This document shows, one piece after another, positions 58,761-64,000 of a stretch of DNA of 64,000 nt. Position 1 is the stretch's first letter, and each line of letters begins with the position of its first letter. The notes below the pieces were generated by a model. That model searched no databases. It saw only the letters and a program-made list of their open reading frames with translations, and was not told where the DNA came from. Position numbers and translations under genes: made by a program. The stretch covers positions 44,102 through 108,101 of the forward strand of contig JANBPK010001204.1 of the NCBI GenBank assembly GCA_027579435.1. The letters run 5' to 3'. This stretch comes from Candolleomyces eurysporus. Lineage: Eukaryota; Basidiomycota; Agaricomycetes; Agaricales; Psathyrellaceae.

Positions 58761-60129
58761 ATTAATAATCGTTGATCGTTTGTGTACGCGTGAAGTGATG
58801 AGCACGTTGACAATGGGCGGGGAAGCACGAAAAGGGTATACAGTGGCGGGACCAGGCGGTCATCTACCGACGGCCAAAGGCCCATTTGTGACAATCTGTG
58901 ACAAGGGTGCCACCAGTTGCGAAGGACCCCCGATACCACCTATATTTCATCCGTGGTTACCAAAAGTAGACCGTGTCCCAGCGGTCAACGGTAGCCGATC
59001 CAGAATTGGCTCGACTCGACTCGTTTCACTCTGCCCTTTCCAGCCGCAGAGCATCCAGGAACAAGGATGCGTATACGCGTATAATCATCAGCTCAAGCTG
59101 CTGCGGATACATACGGGGAGAGAGGCCCATGGGGATTGCCATGTGAGCGGGGGCCACTTGTAGTTGGAGTCTCACAAAGTCTCACCGGCTCTCTCAACTT
59201 ACGCTAGGCGCGGGGGTACGAGGAGAATGGATGCTTTCGGTGACCCATGGGGATTACCATGTGGTGGTACATGGTAACTGATCATGCACATGAGCCACTC
59301 CAGTACTCACGATTGGACGGCCTCCTAGTGCTATTATAAGTAATGAGGTAGTAAAGTCGGGTACAGTGTGGTGAGTTGGAGAAGAAGTTGGAGCGTCGGG
59401 TAAACATCATTCTTGTGTAGGCTAAAACGTTGCTTGTTCCAAGAATGTACGTATGATGTGTACTATTTCACCGGTTGGCTAGAGGCGTTTCGGTCACTGA
59501 ACGGGCCCCGTTGAGTTTAGATCCACACCTAGTGGCAAGGCTATGGACTAGCGATACGGTACTCGTATCCTCTAGACGCGTCGTATGGACCGCTTGATCC
59601 CAGGTTGGACTGACTGTCCGTCCGTACGTCCACAAGCGGACCCTAGCTGATAGCCCCAAGTCCGACAAAACAAGCTAGTTTATCCCTAGGCGTTTCAGCT
59701 ACCCTCGCGCATCAAGAAATACATCATATGTATGTACGCCTGCCGACCCTAGCAAAGTTAGCATATAACCGCTCGCTACCCTAAAAAGCACGCTGCACAC
59801 GGCCCCTGGATAACGAGGGAACATCTCATCTTATGTACCAAACAAGGCCGCCGTTCCAAGTTTACTTTTGGAATTTGAACACCGGAAGTGAGAAAACGCC
59901 TGAACGTTGTTGTTGTTGTATTTTATCGTGCACCGTGGGTATCAGTGGCACAGAGTGAGTAAAATAAGCTAGGGTCGGTTCTAACGATAACCCGCAGGAG
60001 GCCCCCTGGGGCGTGTAATGTCGTCAGGGTAGCCCCTACGTACAAGTTAATTCAAAAGGGAAAACACCTGCTTATGACTTGTGATCGGTGCGTACGTGCG
60101 TGATGCGAACTCGGAGATGAGTGAATCGC
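58761..60129. other. Intergenic
   Basis: Two copies of a CCCATGGGGATT-CCATGTG block lie about 120 bp apart (near 59126 and 59244). Otherwise nothing was recognised. Confidence 0.4.
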
Positions 60130-62170
60130 TAAGGTGGCTCGCCGCTACTTGCTTCTCTTCGGTTGGTTGGCTGGTTTAGCTTGCGCTTGCGACAATTGAT
60201 TCGGAATGACGACGACGACGAGGCGTGATACATGCGCATGCTGATATGTTCGAGGCGGGGTGTGCATTCTATGACAAAGGTCGAAAACGTGACTGAATCA
60301 CTAAGTGGCCAAGTAATTCTCTGGGTGGTTTTTTTGATCGCTGGTCGCGACATTCAATGACACGGACTTGTACGTTCTGATACATATATTCAAGCTGGTG
60401 CTCGTCAGTGCATATACCGTGACCCAGAGGCTGAGTGGTCAGCTAATTCTCAGCAGTTGGTTGGTCGGTGTTTTTAGCTCGCCAGTGACACTTGGCCACC
60501 GTCACCTGGGTTTCCATAAGTAGTGCATCGTATGTGGCGGAAAGTAATTCTCTTCAGTTGGTTGGTTGGTTGGTGTTTCTACCCATGACAATATTCAAAC
60601 TGACCGCCTTCGACTGGTCGAGCTAAAGTATCCACAAGTTGCTTCCGCTGTGGCGGAAATGCTTGGCCAAGTAATTCTCCTCAGTCGGTTGGATGATGTT
60701 TTTAGGTCGTGGTAGTTGTCAATATTCGAACTGATCACCGTCAGCTATTGAGCTGAAGTAACCCTAAGAGTGCATTCTATGTGGCGCTGGCCAGGTAATC
60801 CCCTCTAGTTGGTTGGCTGGCTTTTCCAGCTCGCGACAACTGACGCGAAATGACGACGACCGTCGACGACTCGTGGTATGCATTGGAACATTCTAATGTA
60901 TTTCGAGGCGGGGGTATGCGTTCTATCGAGAACTTTGTGACAGTGGATGGCTAATTCTCTTTGCTTGGTTGGCTGGCTTTTTTAGCTCGCAACGACTAAT
61001 CTCAGGTAATTCTCGCTACTTGGTTGGTCAANTTTTTTGAGCTCGCAACAATTGAAAATTCGAACTGACCACCGTCAACGAACCATAAAATCGATTTGCA
61101 TGTCTTGACACATACATTCGAGCCGGTGCGCATATACTATGTGGCGGAGGTTGAGAACGTGACTGAAACACTGAGTGGCTAGAGTAGTGAGTAATTCTCT
61201 TCGGTTGGAAGGGTCCTTTAGCTTGTAACAATTCATTCGGAATGAGTACCGTCGACGACTCGTGATATGTATATTCACAACGATGAGAGAGGTAAAGAAC
61301 GTGACTGAATCGCTGAGTGGCTAAAGTAGTAAGTAATTCTCTTCGGTTGGAAGGGTCCTTTAGCCTGTAACAATTCATCGACGACTCGTGATATGGATTT
61401 GTATGCTCAAGCCGGGATATTCACATCTATGAGATAGGTCAAGACCGTGATTGCATCGTTGAGTGGCTAAAGCAGCAATTAATTCTCGTCGTTTAGCTTG
61501 TAACAATTCATTCGGAGTGACTACCGTCGACGACTCGTCATATGGATTTGTATGTTCAAGCCGGGACATTCACATCTATGAGATAGGTCAAGAACGGGAT
61601 TGCATCGCCGAGTGGCTAAAGTAGCAAGTAATTCTCGTCGTTTAGCTTATAACAATCATTCGGAGTGACTACCGTCGACGATTCGTAATATGAATTTGTA
61701 TGTTCAATCCCGGGATATTCATATTCATAATATCTACGAGAGATTGCATCGCTGAGTGGCTGAAGTAGCAAGTAATTTCTCTTCGCTTGGTTATTTAGCC
61801 CGCAACAATTCATTCGGCGACCCGTGAATACAGATTTGCATATTCGATCCGGGATAATATTCACAAGTTACGTCGTTCGATGAGAGGTTGAGAGGGCTGC
61901 AACAATTCATTCGGGATGCCCACCGCCGACGACTCCATGAGAGAGGTGTCTCGGGAACGTGACTGAGGTTGAGTGGCCGAGTGGCTGCACCTGGCTGGTA
62001 ATGTAAGTAATATAAGTTCTCTTCGGCAAGTTGGTTTGTCCAGTGCGACAACAATTCATTCGGAATGACGATACCCGTCAACGATGACCCGTGATATGAG
62101 ATTTTAATGTCTCGAGGTATTGATTTCACTTTAGCATTGGGTCTATGAGAGGTCGAGAACGCGTGCGGCG
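60130..62170. repeat. Degenerate tandem satellite, about 14 units of roughly 150 bp
   Basis: Units share GAGTGGCTAAAGTAGCAAGT, TAATTCTC-TCGGTTGG, TTTAGCT-G-AACAATTCATT and TACCGTCGACGACTCGT. Later units (61000-61900) are better conserved than earlier ones. Unit length varies from about 55 to 250 bp through internal deletions. A GGTT run (about 60557-60574) lies within. Frames inside (61028-61864 minus) only translate the repeat and are not genes. Confidence 0.85.
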
Positions 62171-63863
62171 TGTGTCTGCTGGACTGGCGATGACTCCCTA
62201 CTTACATACATACTGGATGAGTTCCGGTGGCCGTTCCTTTGCATGAGGCATATTCAGACATGGAGATAAGGATGGACTGGCCCAGAAGAAAGGAAGGAAA
62301 AACAGGTTCTTCGAAGCCCCTCGAGTAGACGAGGACGGGCTTTCGATCTACCGTGGCCGGCTTGTAAGTAAGATGAAATGAGATGAAGGAACAGATGTAC
62401 GTACACCTGTTCCGTCGAGTTTTAAAGAGCCCTGGGTGGGCAATCACGAGCCTCTCGGTACGGGCTCCAGGCCAAGGGTTTCGTTCGAGCCCAAGACTCG
62501 GTGCTAAGACCCCAGAGCCCGAGTTCTCTCCACAGGGTTCCGGTGCATCTTCTTACACCCCACCCAAGTAAGTGCCTCTGCGTGCAGGACGACAGCCGTT
62601 TTCGGCAAAGTGACATTCGCATCTTGTGGCGTTTTCCAGTGGGTTTCAGAATCTGAATAGTGTTGAATTGCGAGGTATATAGAGGGTTTAGTGGCCGTGA
62701 CGTAGCCGTCGATCCTGCATCGCAAGACCAGAGGAGAGATCGTTGCAATTTTTCCCTGTAGATATCGCTAGGTCCAAGGAAAAACTTGGCCCTGAGCCGG
62801 ACCTTGGCTACGCGACAAGTGCACATGTATATCAATGATTGTGAGGCTCTGTCAGGGACGGTTTTGGAGGGTGGCGGCGGCGGGCCAGAGTTTTAGTTTG
62901 CTGCGATGAGCACCAGAGGGAAAGAAGTTGCGTATGTTGGAGGTTTTGTCATGCGCAACGTGACACCATTTGTTGGACCTGCAAAGTTCGGTAGCAGGGA
63001 CCCTGGATAGGTACCAACGGGACCTCCCCCAGTGGACCCATAAGAGGTCTTATCATGGAGCTCGGAAATAAATAATGTGACGAGCTGGACGAGTTCCGGA
63101 TTGATTACCTCCAAAACGACTAGTGCTGTTGGCCGTGTGAGTGCATAGCAGGCATGTACACTAGGTGCAGAGGGAGGATATACGGGACGCAGGAGACGCC
63201 CAAGGTTTACGTAGCGGGCAGGTTGCCCTAGCATCCTGTGATCCACGCTCTTCCCGGATCTGAGCGGGGGGGCAATTAAAGAACCTGATGGACCCCAGAC
63301 TGGCTGCGCGGGCTTGAGGTCATGCGACGTGGGGCACGGAACCTCCATAGGGCAGGGTTCGAGGGCGAAATGAGCGGGGAAGAATGGGATCGCGTAATGG
63401 AGCTAATTAGACCATTTCTCGGAAAGATCATGGAAGCAGGACACAGCGCTGCTCTGGGGAGGCAACGCTGGGGCTCTCGTCCTGTGCAGCGCAGCGGCTG
63501 GGGATCACAGCGAGACGTCAGCTGAGACGGTGGACAGAGCTCGGAAGAGGAGCGCGGGGAAGGAGGCGGTCACATGGGCCCGGTTCGCGTACGTAAGCGG
63601 CAACGTGGGCGAACCAGGTGATTCGGGACTGGCCCTGTTTGGTTTGCTCTGGCCGTCGGACCGGGCGTTCGCTGCAGACACTCGGTTCAGCTGAGGACAT
63701 TTGAAGCAGCTTTTCGCCGCCTTCCTGCACCGTTCTTTTTCTCCCCCATCGTCCGGCCCAGCGACCACCGCCCTCTCGTCGCCGAGCCCGCGGCCGAGAC
63801 TCCCCGCCGTCGCCCACCAGCCCGGCAGCTGCGACCCATGCGTCCGGCCCTCGANCCCCCCCA
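62171..63863. other. Intergenic, becoming GC-rich
   Basis: No supported gene. From about 63200 the GC content rises, with C-rich runs after 63690 that look like the leader of the gene at the edge. Confidence 0.4.
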
Positions 63864-64000
63864 TGATTGCTGCCCTCCCCGCCCCCGTCCTCTCCGTCGC
63901 CCCAGACGTCCTCCGCGAGCTCGATGGCCGCGAGGCCGTATCCAGGCTCTGGACGCGTGAGTGCTGCGTGCTGTCGCCCGATTGCCCCCGCTGACCCCCC
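63864..64000 (+). CDS. 5' end of a gene truncated by the window (possible DUF1752-type regulator)
   Basis: An ATG at 63864 opens MIAALPAPVLSVAPDVLREL-DGREAVSRLWT, followed by a GTGAGT donor. The end of the exon, xxLxxLWT, resembles the start of the fungal DUF1752 (GATA-regulator-associated) domain, which typically continues TVFTKCK...GRRLENLSWRLW. That continuation lies outside the window. An N at 63855 sits nine bases upstream. The start context is good, but the family call is tentative. Confidence 0.35.

Noticed and set aside
61028..62129. Minus-strand protein-coding gene (repeated NELLQAK-like peptides)
   Set aside because: These frames are translations of the satellite; the peptide repeats only because the DNA does.
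60130..62170. CRISPR-like array
   Set aside because: Units are of variable length, highly degenerate and without fixed repeat/spacer order, and the genome is fungal.
60130..62170. tRNA genes (A-box-like motif)
   Set aside because: No cloverleaf could be folded by eye, and no B-box lies at the right distance downstream.
62422..63864. Several frames of 100-150 codons near the right edge
   Set aside because: GC-rich sequence gives long chance frames on both strands; none shows a family motif.

Overview
The window looks like nuclear DNA of a mushroom-forming basidiomycete (Agaricomycetes). The genes are dense and broken by many short introns of about 45-80 nt. The families point the same way: an AA9 lytic polysaccharide monooxygenase, Agaricomycete-type NACHT and F-box/LRR proteins, an Hsp70-like ATPase, and small secreted proteins. 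Function calls rest on reading motifs and splicing exons by eye; no database search was run. Single Ns sit beside homopolymer runs and damage some reading frames.

Layout. 0-9 kb is an accessory zone: a broken NACHT NTPase split by a TIR element, an F-box/LRR gene with an in-frame stop, a MARVEL-like four-helix membrane protein, and a secreted helical protein with two adjacent stops. 10-21 kb holds a 7-TM protein, a DHHC palmitoyltransferase, an Hsp20-like protein with a Ser-rich N-terminus, and a large zinc-finger protein whose frame continues upstream across two Ns. 23.8-34 kb is housekeeping and secretion: a YggS/PROSC PLP-homeostasis protein, the AA9 enzyme, a basic/Ser-rich hypothetical protein, ALG12, and an arrestin-like protein, with a decayed copy of the ALG12 5' end beyond it.

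35.5-43.2 kb has an Hsp70-like ATPase fused to a five-copy 28-residue coiled-coil repeat, then an Adp1-like ABCG transporter with an EGF-like ectodomain. 44.7-47.4 kb is a tandem triplication of a tiny three-exon secreted protein gene. Each copy carries a signal peptide, a dibasic (Kex2-type) site and a conserved C-terminal peptide around F-R-[FY]-K-N-P-[TA]-P-D; the third copy is broken. This is the best candidate for an undescribed system.

48-64 kb holds an ankyrin/MYND-like remnant, an Sfp1-like split-finger transcription factor with an intron after its stop codon, an AT-rich CpG-poor island (57.2-58.8 kb), about 14 degenerate tandem repeats (60.1-62.2 kb), and a GC-rich edge where another gene starts and leaves the window. 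No rRNA, convincing tRNA or CRISPR was seen.
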